64,000 bases of DNA from Prinia subflava (GCF_021018805.1 NC_086254.1:930001-994000); one strand, 5' to 3'; numbered from the stretch's first letter, positions 11,394 to 27,830 are shown. Program-made: numbers and translations. Notes: a model not told the origin generated them from the letters alone.

Positions 11394-12094
11394 TACGGCT
11401 GACCTTGCTTGTCTGCAACACCACGTGGCTTCCACCGGACAGGGGCATCCCACAGCCCTGGGCACCCACGTTCTGAGGCTGGTGGTGTCCCACCCTGTGG
11501 TGCCTTGATCCCAGTTCTTGTCCCCTTGGAAAAAGCTCAAAATGCATATCGCGGGGTTTATGCTGCACTGACAGGGACACCCAGCTCGGGGTGTGGTGGG
11601 AGAGCCCCTTGGGATCCAGCTCAGGGATGGGGGGCCACAAGGAGAGGTTCTCCCCCTCTCACACGCCTTGGGGTGCTGGGTGCTTCTGGTGTGGGGCTGG
11701 GATAGGAGTGGGGAGGGCCGAACCTGAGCCGGTGATGGAATTGCCCTCTATGTGCTACCCTTGGGCACCCTTGTGTCCCCCCGCAGTGGGGGAGCTCTGC
11801 CAGGAGACACCACCTGTACCTGTGCCCAGTCACCGCGGTGTGGGTCCCCCAGAAGCTGCTGGGGGGGAGGAGCAGGAGGGGTGGGCGGAGCAGCACAGGA
11901 GTGGATGGGCTGCATCTCCAGCTGCCTCCCAGTGGGCATCATCCCCCTGCACCCCATTATCCCACCCTGCACCCCAATCCCCCACCCCTGCTCCTGCATC
12001 CCCTCCGTCTCCTCCCCACAGAGCCCTTGGGCTGATCCAGCCCAGCTGAGTGCAGGGTCAGGGACCTGGGGCAGGGCCATCCCCAGGGCCAGCA

Positions 12095-12155
12095 CAGACT
12101 GGGGAGGGGTGGAGGGAGGGAAGGATGGAGGGATGGAGGGATGGAGGGAGGAGGA
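12095..12155 (+). repeat. GGATGGAGGGA simple repeat
   Basis: Purine-rich short tandem repeat of GGA/GGAT motifs. Confidence 0.8.
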
Positions 12156-12344
12156 GAACTGGGGGTTCTGGTGGGTGACAAATGGGACATGACCTGGCTG
12201 ACCATAGGCACTGGCAGCCCAGGAAGCCAAGTGTCTCCTGGGCTCATCCCAACTGAGTGGGCAGCAGGGGAGGGAGGGGATGCTCCCCACCTCTGCCCCG
12301 CTCTCCTGAGACTCTTCTGGAGCTGCCTCCAGCTCATCCCAGCA

Positions 12345-12420
12345 CAGACATGGAGCTGGTAGAGCAGGCCCAGAGGAGGCCACCAAAATGGTCTAAGGTG
12401 CTCCATGGTCTCTGCTGTGC
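12345..12420 (+). mobile_element. CR1 LINE fragment, sense
   Basis: It resembles the CR1 stretch reading ACATGGAGCTG, then GGCCCAGAGGAGGCCAC, then AAATGGTC. Short and diverged. Confidence 0.55.
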
Positions 12421-13449
12421 AGGAAAGCTGCCTTGTGGGACCTGCCAGCCCCACCCACTGCTCTGCTGCGGCCACTTGTCCCCTTGCTAAGGGTCAGAGC
12501 TTGGACCCCACCTCCTTGGGGTCCTTCCCTCCCTTACCAGCACTGCCTTAGGCCCACCTTGCTTGGCCCAGGATGCTGAGCCTCATTGTGGCTTTGATCC
12601 CAATTTCTGCTCTTCACCCAGCCAAACCCCACCATCCCTGCCATGAACCCTCTTATCAACATGGGAATGGAAAACATTTGTGCTTTCTTGGCTGGAAGCA
12701 GCTCTCACCCCAAAGACTGGGATAGACAAACCTCCCACATCCCACCATTGCAGCTCCAAGAAGGATCCCCTGGCTGCCTCTCCCTCCCCAAAACATCCAA
12801 CAGAGCCTTTGCTTTTAGCCCTAGACTGGCTGATTTACCCGGCTCCCCTTTTCCCAGAGGACAAAACCCAGCACTGATACTCCAGTGACAGCCCCAGGTG
12901 TGCTCACCCTTCCCTGCACTCCATTCCATGTGATTTTCATCACACCTTTAAAAATAAAAAGCCTCAAACCCACTCAAACCTAACCTTCCCAAGGCAGAGA
13001 TTGATATTTCAACATGGCAAATGATTCCATGCAATTCCTCAATGTCCTATTTTTGGTTTCTCACCAGTCCTGGCACTGGTTGCAGCATCCCTGCTGGAGC
13101 TCCAACCGAGCTCGGAGGAAGGGAATAAAGGATTCTTAGGGCAGCAAAGGAAATCTCTAAACTCTTTCTGTGCCACCCACACCTGACACTTGATGAGATC
13201 TCAGGTGGCATCAGTCCTGTCGTTTCCCTTTCCCCTTCCTTTCAATTTCCCTTTTCCCCTTCCCTACTTATTCATTTGTTCCTTATATAATTAATGATAT
13301 TTTTCCCTATGAGAGAGCCCCTGAAGCCCCACCTTTTCTCATATTTTCGAATCCAGAAACCAAGGTACTGTCTCCAGTTCTTTCTCCCCTCCCTCGTACC
13401 TCTTCTCCACTTGTCACATCCATTCCCGGCTCCGCCTCTCCTGGCTCCA

Positions 13450-13640
13450 GGAGCAGTCACTCTGATTGCACCCATTCCCGTCTCTCTGGATCCCGGGGAG
13501 CCAGGAGCAGTCACTCTGATTGCACCCATTCCCGTCTCTCTGGATCCCGGGGAGCCAGGAGCAGTCACTCTGATTGCACCCATTCCCATCTCTCTGGATC
13601 CAGGGGAGCCAGGAGCAGTCATTCCGATTGCACCCGGCTC
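13450..13640 (+). repeat. 54-bp tandem repeat, three full copies plus partial
   Basis: Units start at 13,450, 13,504 and 13,558, with a partial copy at 13,612, period exactly 54. The core is GGAGCAGTCACTCTGATTGC followed by ACCCATTCCC and TCTCTGGATCC. The copies are nearly identical, implying recent expansion. The period is a multiple of three, so frames stay open on both strands. Confidence 0.95.
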
Positions 13641-13982
13641 TGTCTGTGTGCCCGGGAGCTGCTGCCTGGGGGTGACAGCCCTTCCCCTCTCCTGGCAGCT
13701 GTGATGAGGGTTTGGGGTGCAGTGTCTGAACACATCCAGTGGATGCTCCTGATGGAGCAGGTAGTCTTGGATCCCCTGCTAAGGGCAGGAGGAGCTCAGA
13801 GAAGTGAAACTCCATTGCTGCTGCTCTGCCCCTCCTGTAAAGGCAGCTAATATACTCCTGAATTACCTTCCAGCCAGAAAATGGGCCACAGGCTGGAGCC
13901 TCCAGCCAGCTCCAGCTCTTCCACGCTTACCTGTTCCCCACAGCCAGTGTGGAAAGACCAGACCAAGAGCTTGACACATTTC

Positions 13983-14200
13983 TCAGGCTGGGAGAGCTGG
14001 GGGTGCTCACCTGGAGAGAAGGCTCCAGGCAGACCTCAGAGCACCTTCGAGAGCCTACAGGGGCTCCAGGAGAGCTGGAGAGGGACTGGGGACAAGGGAT
14101 GGAGGGACAGGACACAGGGAATGGCTTCCACTGCCAGAGGGCAGAAATGGATGGGATATTGGAAGAAACTCTTCTCTGTGAGGGAGGTGAGGCTGTGGTG
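13983..14200 (+). mobile_element. CR1 LINE fragment, sense
   Basis: It carries the CR1 3'-region string GGCTGGGAGAGCTGGGG, then GAGAAGGCTCCAGG, GGGATATTGG and GAAACTCTTCTCTGTGAGG. It is truncated before the CR1 3' end. Confidence 0.8.
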
Positions 14201-15250
14201 GGCACACGAGAACATGACATGAACAGATGGATATGCAATTACTTGCAGAAGAGCCACCTGAGGCTGTGGATTCTGGGAAGCTCCATGAGATGCCTCTACT
14301 GACACGTGATGTTATTTCTGGAGCTTCCCTGGAAAAGTTCGAGTTGTGCTGTATTTTGTGAAGATAATGCCCATTGCACGAGACCCACCAGGAACAGTGC
14401 TGAGAGGCTGGGGAGCAGCAGCCGTTCCTCCCCTCGGTGGTGATGTCATTGATGATGCCAGCACAAAGCACAGGGACCGAGCAGAACGAGCAGGGAAAGG
14501 GTGCTCTGACACTGACATTCCCCTGTGGAAAGGGACAAGCCCTGTCCTGGCTCTGTGTCTGGGAGCATGGGCAGAGCCCCTCGGTGCTGGCTGTTCTTGG
14601 AGAAACAGCACCATCTATTTGCAGCACGAGAGGAGAGGGGGCAAGGTGGTCTCCGGGGCTGCGAGGCTGTGCCCCTCAGCAGGACTAGGGATCCCACCCC
14701 AGAGCAGCAGCTCTGCTGTCCTGGGTCACACTGGGACATTCCTGACTGCCAGACTCTCCTGCAGCCCACACGTGACACCTGGGGCTTGCTCCAAGGTCAG
14801 GGCAGGAGCTGCAGGACGTGTGTGCAGGAGCAGGGAGGGGAGAGGCTCCAGGCTGGGGATTCAGCTCAGGTTTGGGTCTCTCTTTCCCAGGTAGTCTCTG
14901 CCCTTCTGCTCTCATGCACGGACACGAGGACACCCACCCTGAGGGCGCCACAGGATTCAGCCATTCCCCACATTTCCCCATTAGTGGCTCAGACAGGCTG
15001 TAGCTCCTGGGGCATCAGAGGTCCTGGGAAGGTGTTGGCCCCACAGCACCAACGGGGAGAAAGCCAGGCCAGCCCCAGCTTTGCTCCAGGGGCTAAAGCT
15101 GTCCCTACCCAGCCCATCTCTACCTCCAAACCCAGCTCAGAACCCCTCAGGACAGACCCCAATGCATTCTGAGTGACAGAAGTGACCTGGGCCCACCTAA
15201 TGACCTAGGCCAGCCTTACCACAGAACTCGGAGGAATGAAGAAGATATGA

Positions 15251-15256
15251 TTTATT
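15251..15256 (-). terminator. Poly(A) signal of the CCDC183-family gene
   Basis: TTTATT on the + strand reads AATAAA on the - strand, 65 bases past the stop codon at 15,321-15,323. The spacing suits a short 3' UTR. Confidence 0.8.
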
Positions 15257-15320
15257 AAACACGGTGGGAAATGGGTACAAGGGGTGGCCTGGGGCCCTTA
15301 ATGCTCACATGGAGAAACCA

Positions 15321-18300
15321 CTACTTCTTCTTGCGACGTCTGGTGTTCATTCTGATCAGCTGCAGCCCCTGCTTCTTGATGTCCTCCCGGCTGGGGATGT
15401 AGTCATCGTCTTCATCCTCAAAATCCAAGGTATCTGGAGGGGAGAGTGGAGAGGAGGGGCTGAGGAGGGTCTGGAGGCCACCTCTGCTGTGCCCGTGTCC
15501 CTGGAAGAGCTAGAATATTTTGTCGGACTGGTGGGATCTGGGGAGTCCTCGTGGGCTTTTCCACCCCAGCATCCCAGGGTGACCTCTAGGACCTGGTAAT
15601 GTGGCCCACTGTGGCCTATCTCCAATGCTGCTGGGGCTTCCCATAAAGGTCTGGAGCTACAGTGTGGTGGGCACAGCTCCTGCTTTGCTAAAGAAAGGCC
15701 AAAAGCTCTTTGCCTCTTCCAGGAGCACTCACAGGCAGAACCAAGCTCTGATTATTTTTCATAACCAGGTGATTTTGAAGATGAGGGTATCCCCTCTTGC
15801 CCCACAACATCTCTCCTCGTTCCTGCAGTGACTTGGTGCTCATCACGCCACCATCTGCCTTCCTCCTCCCCTGCCTAAACCCACCACCCATGTCTGAAAC
15901 CTTGGAAACAGCCAAGGCCAGCCTCAAGACCTGGATGCAATTTGTGGGTTGGTGTCTGCTGGGCCAGTAGGAGACAGACAAGGACTCCCAAAAATCCCAG
16001 GAGGCAGGGGCTAGCACAGTCACTGTGGGACATGTCCCCACTCTGCTCTCCTACCGTCTTCCATAGTGTCTTCATCCTCAAAGGAAATCTTCAGGTTCCG
16101 TGTTTCACCTGCAGTTTTTTTCTCCAGAAGGTTCCTGACCTTGGCAAAAGTCTGTCAAAGACAGCCTGGGCTAAGTGATGGAGCGTAGGTGGGTGCTACA
16201 ACCCAAGGGTGCCACACTTGAGGTACCCTGTGGGTGCCCAGTGCCATCCAGGGCTGAGCTGCTCCATGGCTCTTCCCCGTGGCCTTGCTGAGGAGGGATG
16301 ACTTTGGTGGCCACCCGTGAAGGCCACCGTGATGTGTCCCGTCCGTGAGGGCCCTGTGTGTGTCCCCAGGGGCACAGTGGGCTGGAGCCCCCGCACCTCG
16401 CTGCGTTCATCAGTGCTGTCCTCAGGCCGGGCTGCCACCTTCTGCTTCAGGAACTTCAGCTTCTGCTCACAGTGCTGCAGCTTCTCCTCCAGCCCCACCA
16501 CCACAGCAGAGTCTTCCTGGGGGAGACAGAACCACATTGGTGGCAACAGCAAGGCCCTGATGGCGGTGGTGGCTGTGACAGGTGTCCCCGTGCAGCCCCC
16601 CCTGCGTGGCCCTGCTCCTTTGGTGCCCTGTTGTACCTGGTCAGGGATGACGACGCCCTGCATGCGGAGGAACAGGTTGTCAATGATGTTCTCAAAGTCG
16701 ATCAGGTGCTTCTGGTTCTTCAACATCTGGGCTCGCATCTGCTCCAGCCGGGCCTCTTCCTGCTTCAGGTTCTCCCTCAGCTCCTCTTCCCGCAGCCTGG
16801 AGCCGGCCACACTCACATCACACAGCTGCAGAGGGGTGCAGGGACACCCCAAAGCTGCTCCGAAAGCTGTTCAGGTGCCCCCATCCCCAACTGCAGCCCA
16901 GCTCCATGCTGCTGGCAGCACTACCCATTCCAGGCAAGGAGAAAGGGAGCTCCTGGACCCCAGTGGGAGCTTGGGGTGCTCTGCCAGCAGCAGAGCTGGG
17001 AGCTCAGAAACCCTCCCAGGGTGGGAGGAGGTGTGGCTGCAGTGGGGTGGAGGTCAGGGTGCCCTGTTGGGACATATTTCCCCCAAGGGTGGTGGCCTGG
17101 TTGGCTCAAATGCTGCAAGGCCAGGAGGACCTGGTGGTGCTGACAGGCTGGTTGAACTTCAGTTTAGCCTGCTTCAGCTCCAGCTCCTGTAGTGTCTTCT
17201 TCAGTGCCTCCTTCTTCTCATTGTACTCATCGATGTGCTGCTGCAGATTCTCCAGGGATTTCCTCTGGGCCTCGATGCTGCTGGGGATGTCCTGGCCAGG
17301 GGAGACACAGGGACTCAGCCCAAGGTCCTCCTGCTGGAAGCAGGGCCTTGGCGAGGCTACAGCATCAAGGAGCTCTGCAGTCTCTGGTCATGGAGAGGGG
17401 CAGCTCCATGCCTGCCAGCAAAGAGGGGCTTTGAGAGGCTATAGGGAGAGGAGATAACTCCACAGGGAAATGGGAGGAGCAGAGATGTCACAGTGCCCCA
17501 GCAGCCGCAGGTTTTCGAAGTGATGGGTTTTCCATTACCCAGAGGCAGGAGCACTGCAGGGCAGTCTTTGCCTTCTCCATCTTGTCGGTCACAAAGGCCT
17601 CGCGCTCCATCTTGGCCTTGGTAGCCTCCACGTCAGCACCTGGGGTGGAAGGGAAGGAGCAGGGCAGGATGCCCGTGGCTGTGCCCACATCCCCCGCCCT
17701 GCCCCCTGCCAGGCACTCACCCGTCATGTCTGAGGAGCTCAGGTCCTGCTCTGCAGAGAGCACAGACACAGCTTGCTGCAAGGACAGTCACTGTCACCTC
17801 TGGGGGCTCAGCACTGCAGGCTGCCCCCGTGCCCTGCCTGCCCCACAGCCCCAGCTCACCTGCCTCTGCTGCCTTTCGCTCTCCTCCTGGCGCCGGAGGC
17901 TCTCGATGTGCTTCCTCTGCTCAGCCAGGGACTGGTCCCTGAGCTGCTTCTCCATACGGACCTGGGGTCCTGCCTTGGCCATGAGTTTCTGGAGCAAAAC
18001 AGAGAAGGGAATAGTTGCTGCCAGACTTGGAGCTTTCTACAGATTGGTTGTTAGGTTCAAGTATTGGTTTAGACTGAGATAAGGAAGAAATTCTTCTCTG
18101 TGAGGCTGGTGACACCCTGGCACAGGGTGTCCAGAGGAGCTGTGGCTGCCCCTGGACCCCTGGAAGTGTCCAAGGTCAGGCTGGGCAGGGCTTGGAGCAA
18201 CCTGGGAGAAAGGAATGTGTCCCTGCCCATGGCAGGGAGCTAAATGAGATGAGCTTTAAGGTCCCTGCTAACCCAAACCATTCCCTGAATCTGTGATTTG

Positions 18301-20507
18301 AGCTACTTGGATGAGCTACTGGGATGCCCGGTGTCAAAAGTGACTGACCCCAGTCCATGCAAATAGGCTGTGAAGGAAGCTTGGCAAGGCGGGCTGGGGT
18401 GTGGGACACAGTGCCTTTGCCATGGCTGGTACTTCAGACAGGCTGACCCCAGCCCCAGGGGACAAGAGGGAGACCTATGGAGGCCTCTGGGTGCTGTGGG
18501 CACCTTCAGCTCCATCTCTTCTGCTGCTTGCTGAAGGAAGGCTCTCAGGCCCAGGTATGTGGTGCTGTCTGTGGGTGCTGGAGGGTGGGAAAGGGCCCCA
18601 GTTATCTCACCTTAATGGCATCGTTGGCTTTGAGGTTACTCTGGGCCATGAGCTCCTCGTGGTACATCACAGTCATCCCACATAGCAGGTTCAGGTATTG
18701 AGGCAGGTACACCAGCTCCTGGCACACAGGGAGCCACAGCACGTCACCCACCGGGGTCACCCACGCTGTGACAGAGCACAGAGGGGACCAGCAGGGTGTC
18801 CCCTGGGACACAGCCCCTTGGACACCCCATGGCTTTGCAAGGAGAGCAGGTGGTTAGTGAGGAGGAGCTCACCCTCCTCAGGACCTCTTGCAGCTGCAGG
18901 TACAGTCTGGTCACCACCTCTCCACTGTGAATTTTCATGAGCATCTTCTCGATGTCATTGCCCAGCTGGCGAATGATCTGGGGCAGACACCAGGGGGAAG
19001 ACGTGAGGTGATTACGTGTGCCCTGCTCAGTGCCCAGCTGGGGGTGCAGGGGCTGGATTAAAGCCCCCCATGGGTGTTGGCACACCAGGAAGCGCTCCTG
19101 GGTACCTGCAACTGTGGCTCTTGCCATTTAGGATCCGTCACAGCATCCTGCAGCTCCTGCAGGTGCTTCTGGCGCTCATCCCTGGCTTGGCTCCACTGTT
19201 TCAGCTGGTGCAGTAGCAGGTCACACGCCTTGACCTGGTTATGGACTTTGGCCTCGATCTTCTTTATGACCACCTGGATGGCATGAGATCATTTTTTAGG
19301 CTGGATGCTGCAGGAGAAGCGGGTGCTGCCCAGAAAACTCCCCCCAAGGTAGAGATGGGGACACTGAGATGCTGCTTCAGGATGTTGTCACTGGTTTGAC
19401 AGGATGGGGTCTGGCAGAGTTTTGCTCTGGGGGCTGGCTGGGGTAAGGCAACTGCTGATGGCAGTGCTGGGCTGGGCTTAGGTAATCTGCATAACATGAA
19501 GCAGGGCAGGGGATCAATAAAATCAATCAGGGCTCAGATGGGGATGTTGTCAGAGAGTGGTGGCACCACTCTGTCCCTGCAAGAGGCCTCCAGGCAAAGG
19601 CAGTTCCATGGGCACAGTGCCTCAGTCTCCCTGGGTTTATAACCAGGGCACAACCTTGGGACAGGCAGTGAAGGGCAGGGACAGCATCCCTCTGCCAGGG
19701 ATGCAGCTGGATCCCGTAGGAACCTGGGCAGTGCCAGTGACACGGGGAATGGGACAGCCAGGAGGTCTGCTGGGACAAAGGGGCTGCATGGATGGGTGCC
19801 ATGGTGGAAAGCGATACATGGGACCAGACGGGAACACCCCCTGTCTCCAGAGCTGCCCCGTGGGGCTGTCCTGGTGCTGGTACCATGTCCCTCTGCTATG
19901 CACTGTTCTCCCCAGTGTCTCCAGAGCCCCAGCCCCTGCTCCCAGCCCCTGCTCCCAGCCCCTGCTCCCAGCCCTGCCGTTACCTCCAGGCTCTCAGTGA
20001 CAGAAACAAGCTCCTGACCCTCTCCGAAAGCATCCTTAATGGGGAGTTTGTTGTACTGTGGGCAGGGAAGGGACAAAGAGATGCTCATTATCAGCCTGGG
20101 AATGACATACCCTTTTGCTGGCCTGTGCTGCCAGCTCCTGGAGGAGCTGGGGGTGCAGGGCCAGCACTAGGCAAGGGTACAGCAGAAGGGAGCTGCTGGT
20201 ACCTTCAAGACAAATTTCAGGATATCGGAATCCTCCTGCAAAGCCGCCTGCAGGCTGGGGAGCAGCTCCCTGTTCTGACGGAGCTTTTCCTCACAGGACT
20301 GAGCAAAAATCTTCCCGCCTTGCTCTGGGGGACATCAGGCAGCCAATGGGACTGCGTGGGACGAGGAGGCTGTGAGCCCCCTGTCCCCAAGCAGCCCGAG
20401 GCAGCACCTTGCAGGCCCACGAGGACACGCATCTCCTGGCTGCGCTGGCTCAGGCTGGCCTTGGGGCCCCGTGTGCGGCCGGGGGCCTCCATCCCTTGGC
20501 CCAGCAT
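15321..20507 (-). CDS. CCDC183: CCDC183-family coiled-coil protein, complete (14 exons)
   Basis: Exons in transcription order: 20507-20408, 20324-20203, 20055-19984, 19273-19106, 18977-18873, 18718-18611, 17988-17860, 17775-17721, 17639-17539, 17291-17145, 16825-16637, 16516-16397, 16151-16055, 15433-15321. All junctions are GT-AG with consistent phases. The sum is 1,626 bases and 541 residues; human CCDC183 is about 534. Matches recalled from human CCDC183 include LQIIRQL near the middle, CSxxWDI, the LELxxAxLKF stretch and a C-terminus of type YxPSRxxIKxQxxxLI ending in a lysine run. The protein is mostly coiled coil, with an acidic stretch (FEDEDDD) before the basic tail. The family includes outer-dynein-arm docking relatives, and CCDC183 is linked to spermatid flagellum formation. 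Start: the Met at 20,507 or the in-frame Met at 20,492. The exon 10 donor (CCT|GTCAGC) is weak. Orthology versus paralogy is unsettled. Confidence 0.85.
18075..18300 (+). mobile_element. CR1 LINE 3' fragment, sense
   Basis: It runs from GATAAGGAAGAAATTCTTC through CTGTGGCTGCCCCTGGA to GTCCCTGCTAACCCAAACC and ends in ATTCCCTGAATCTGTG, the CR1 3' end. It lies in an intron of the CCDC183-family gene, opposite to the gene's direction. Confidence 0.9.
19925..19978 (+). repeat. 15-bp tandem repeat (CCCAGCCCCTGCTCC)
   Basis: Three to four near-perfect copies lie in an intron, six bases from the donor of the CCDC183-family exon at 19,984-20,055. Confidence 0.9.
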
Positions 20508-23264
20508 TCCCAGATCCCTGTGGGACAGATGTCGAGGCACTGCTGCCCTGGGGAGGTGCCGCAGCGTTGTGACCGCAGGGTTCTTCCGTGGAACTGTCAC
20601 CGTGGCACTGCCAACTGCCACCGGCCACACAGCTCCTGCTCAGCAACAGCCCTGCCCCCTCCTGAACACTTCTGCAGGGAACAGGTTAATTAACAACTGA
20701 TTAATGAGCTCTTGGAAGGCGGCAGAGAAACGTTCTAGCTTTGTCTTCCATTGTTGTGGCAGTGGCAGCTGTCAGGAACCATTCTGAGCCCCACTAGGAA
20801 GAGGATAATTTCAGGGCAAACACGTGTGTGTGCACCCAAACACCAGCAGTGCTCTCCTGGAAGCTGCCAGCTTGTTTTACTGCCCACCTATTTGGAAATT
20901 CCAGTTAACTAGCCAGGAAATGGCTCTGCAGAGAGTTCTGCTCTCGTTGGAAAGGGCAAAGACAAACCAGTTACCAGTCCTGAGCTTTATTCTGATGCCC
21001 ACCGTATGTACTTGCTGAACTACAAACATAACAAGAAATGCCAGCATGTATCTTTATTTGTCCATAAATAAACTCAAGCATCCTCTACCAGAGAAAATCC
21101 TTAATGTTTGGATTTGCAGAAAAAGACTTTATATAAAGAAATTGCCTTCCTAGCACCAAGCTCATAAATTAGCTTAGATTCAGGTTCTGGAACTTGCTCT
21201 GGAACCTGCTGGATTCAGATCTTTAACCTGCTGCCATCCTGTTGTGCTCAAGGTGTTAAACACAGCAAACCAAGAAATCAAAGAATTGTGAAATCAGGTA
21301 TTACTGACACAATATCCTCTGAGGCTCTTGCTCAGCATATAATTTGCATATTTATGAATTGCATGTTAGTGCTAATTGCCAGTGACAAGCTAAATACCAA
21401 CATGATCATCTTCAGTGCTTCCCAAAGTGCACCTGCAGAGAAGGGCATGTGAAGGCAGCAGCCCAGGGTGGTACCCCGGGGCAGCTGCCTGTGCACACAG
21501 AGCTCTCCACACGGAGCCCTGTGCGCATGGCATATCCAGTCACCATCCCCCTGCATTTCCTAGGCAGCATTTATACCCTTGGGAACAAACAAAAGCATTT
21601 TAAAATGGATAAAATGGTTCAAGAATCTGTTTCACCTGGCCTCAGCAAAACTCAGCCTCTAGAGTGGCAGAATCCTCCCAAAATACTGCTGAAGGAATTG
21701 ATCCTGGCCTTGCACGAGTGCACACAAATTGGCTGCTGCAGAAATCCACTCCCAAGGGGCAGCCTTGGACTGAGTCTCCAGCCCTGCAGCCACCTCTATG
21801 CCAAACCTCCCCTCCTCCAGCTGATCTCCACTCTCCCTGATGAAATTCCACGAAATTCACAATGAGTTAAAGGTGCAGAGGAAAGGTCAGCAGCACAAAC
21901 GCAGCTCTGTTTAACTCTCACATAAGGGGGGAATCTCTGGAAGGCAACAGCAACCAAAGAGCACCACCGCTCACGTGGGAGAGAACTCCTCCCTGGCTGG
22001 CCCACAGCCCCTCACCTGCTGCCTGCTATCTGCAAAGAAACAGGAATGTCGTATTAAAGGCTCCTCAAATTCCTGCTGATTTAGCTTTTAGTCACTGAAC
22101 CATATCTGCTTTGCCTGGTGGTTTGTATTTTTAGTATCTCCTTGGCCCGTTGTTGTCCTCTCTTCCCCTTTTCTTTTAAATACCCCGGTTCAACTTCAAA
22201 TCATTTGTTTAACACAGCTGCAGCAAGATTTAACAGAATTAGCAAGAACTATATCCCATGCCTCAGGAGCTGGCTGGAAATTCTGTGCATGGATTAGAGA
22301 GCAGCAGAAAAAAGGACAGAGGATAAAGGACAGCTGCCAGAATTGTTCTGTTGCACTAAAAAGCAAAGGGGCACACACAAACAATTCCTGCTGGGAATTA
22401 CTGTCCAACAAAAGCCTGTCTGGATCCATGGCCAGAGGCCACCACTGCCTGTTTGAGATTCATTTTATCATGTAGAAGCAGAAGCTCCCAAGCACAGGCT
22501 ACTTCCTCAGCCTACAAAAGCATTGCCACAGCCAGGGATATCTCCTCTACTATTAACAAAAATAAGTATCTTATTTCTTTCTGTATCTGTAATATATAAA
22601 TAGATGATAATTTGTTTTTATTAATGTAGCTAAATATATTCTACAAATAAGTTATTTGGAGAACATCATCTCTATTCAGCAAGTGCTGTTATAGCCAGTG
22701 AAGGAATTCTTTATGAATGGTCCTTTGAAGTACTTTAATTATCAAGCAGCCAATTAAGAAAGGCTAAGTCAGTTTTCACACTGCCAAGAGACTGATTTTT
22801 AGACACGATCCACACTTTGCACCTTTTTAGAAGTGAAAATGCAGCTCTCTTTTCTTAAGGTCCCTCTCCTCACATACAAAGCCACTCCTCAGTGACCAGT
22901 GCAATCTCCCACTCTACACTGACAACCTGAAGGTATAAATTGGCACCAAATCACTCAAACACTCTTCAACAGCAACTCTGAAACTAAAGCACAGCCAGAG
23001 TAACCTCCTGCCACACCCTAACTCAGTCCTTAATTAGTGCAACTCTGACACAAAATCTTCTTACAGGCAAAGACTGTAAACCAAGCAAGTGTAAAGTGAT
23101 AAAAAAACCCCAACCCACACTGCATGGAAAAATCCCAAAGGATTAGTGTCAGAAAATATTTGGCAGCAAGAGATTGGAAAAAAACATGAAGACCTAACAG
23201 AAGAATGGCTACACCAGTCACTGTGGGGAGGTTGTTGAAGCAGATCTGATGCAGGAAGGTTTTG
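20508..23264. other. Promoter side of the CCDC183-family gene and 3' side of SBDS
   Basis: No further coding exon was recognised. Base composition changes from GC-rich to AT-rich near 20,690. The right part should hold the SBDS 3' UTR: candidate - strand poly(A) signals are ATTAAA near 22,735 and AATAAA at 22,617-22,622. No convincing X-box, the motif of cilium genes, was found upstream of the CCDC183-family gene. Confidence 0.5.
22617..22622 (-). terminator. Candidate SBDS poly(A) signal
   Basis: TTTATT on the + strand gives AATAAA on the - strand, about 640 bases past the SBDS stop codon. The ATTAAA near 22,735 is an alternative. Chosen by position only. Confidence 0.4.

Positions 23265-27830
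<4,566 letters not shown>

Larger units (their letters stand above)
9694..11410 (+). other. SEPTIN4: Probable SEPTIN4 3' UTR
   Basis: From the SEPTIN4 stop codon to a canonical AATAAA no acceptor-exon signal interrupts, so a single long 3' UTR of about 1.7 kb is the simplest reading. It contains a tandem repeat (about 10,490-10,890), and its last 180 bases are abruptly AT-rich, which is typical of a UTR end. An earlier AATAAT near 10,415 could give a shorter form. This is inference without transcript data. Confidence 0.55.
11411..15250. other. Intergenic region between SEPTIN4 and the CCDC183-family gene
   Basis: No exon of a recognisable family was found on either strand. The region holds a GGATGGAGGGA simple repeat (about 12,095-12,155), a short CR1 piece (12,345-12,420), a 54-bp tandem repeat (13,450-13,640) and a CR1 fragment (13,983-14,200). 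The rest is GC-rich unique sequence. MTMR4, a neighbour of SEPTIN4 in human, is not seen. Confidence 0.6.

Noticed and set aside
13272..13733. 153-codon open frame on - (and 136 on +) across the 54-bp repeat
   Set aside because: Periodicity comes from the tandem repeat; both strands are open equally, which argues against coding.
9694..15320. Search for MTMR4 or TEX14 exons, neighbours of SEPTIN4 in human
   Set aside because: No matching exon was seen on either strand.
20508..20800. Search for an RFX X-box ahead of the CCDC183-family gene
   Set aside because: Only loose GTTG...GGCAGC strings were present; none fits the palindromic consensus.
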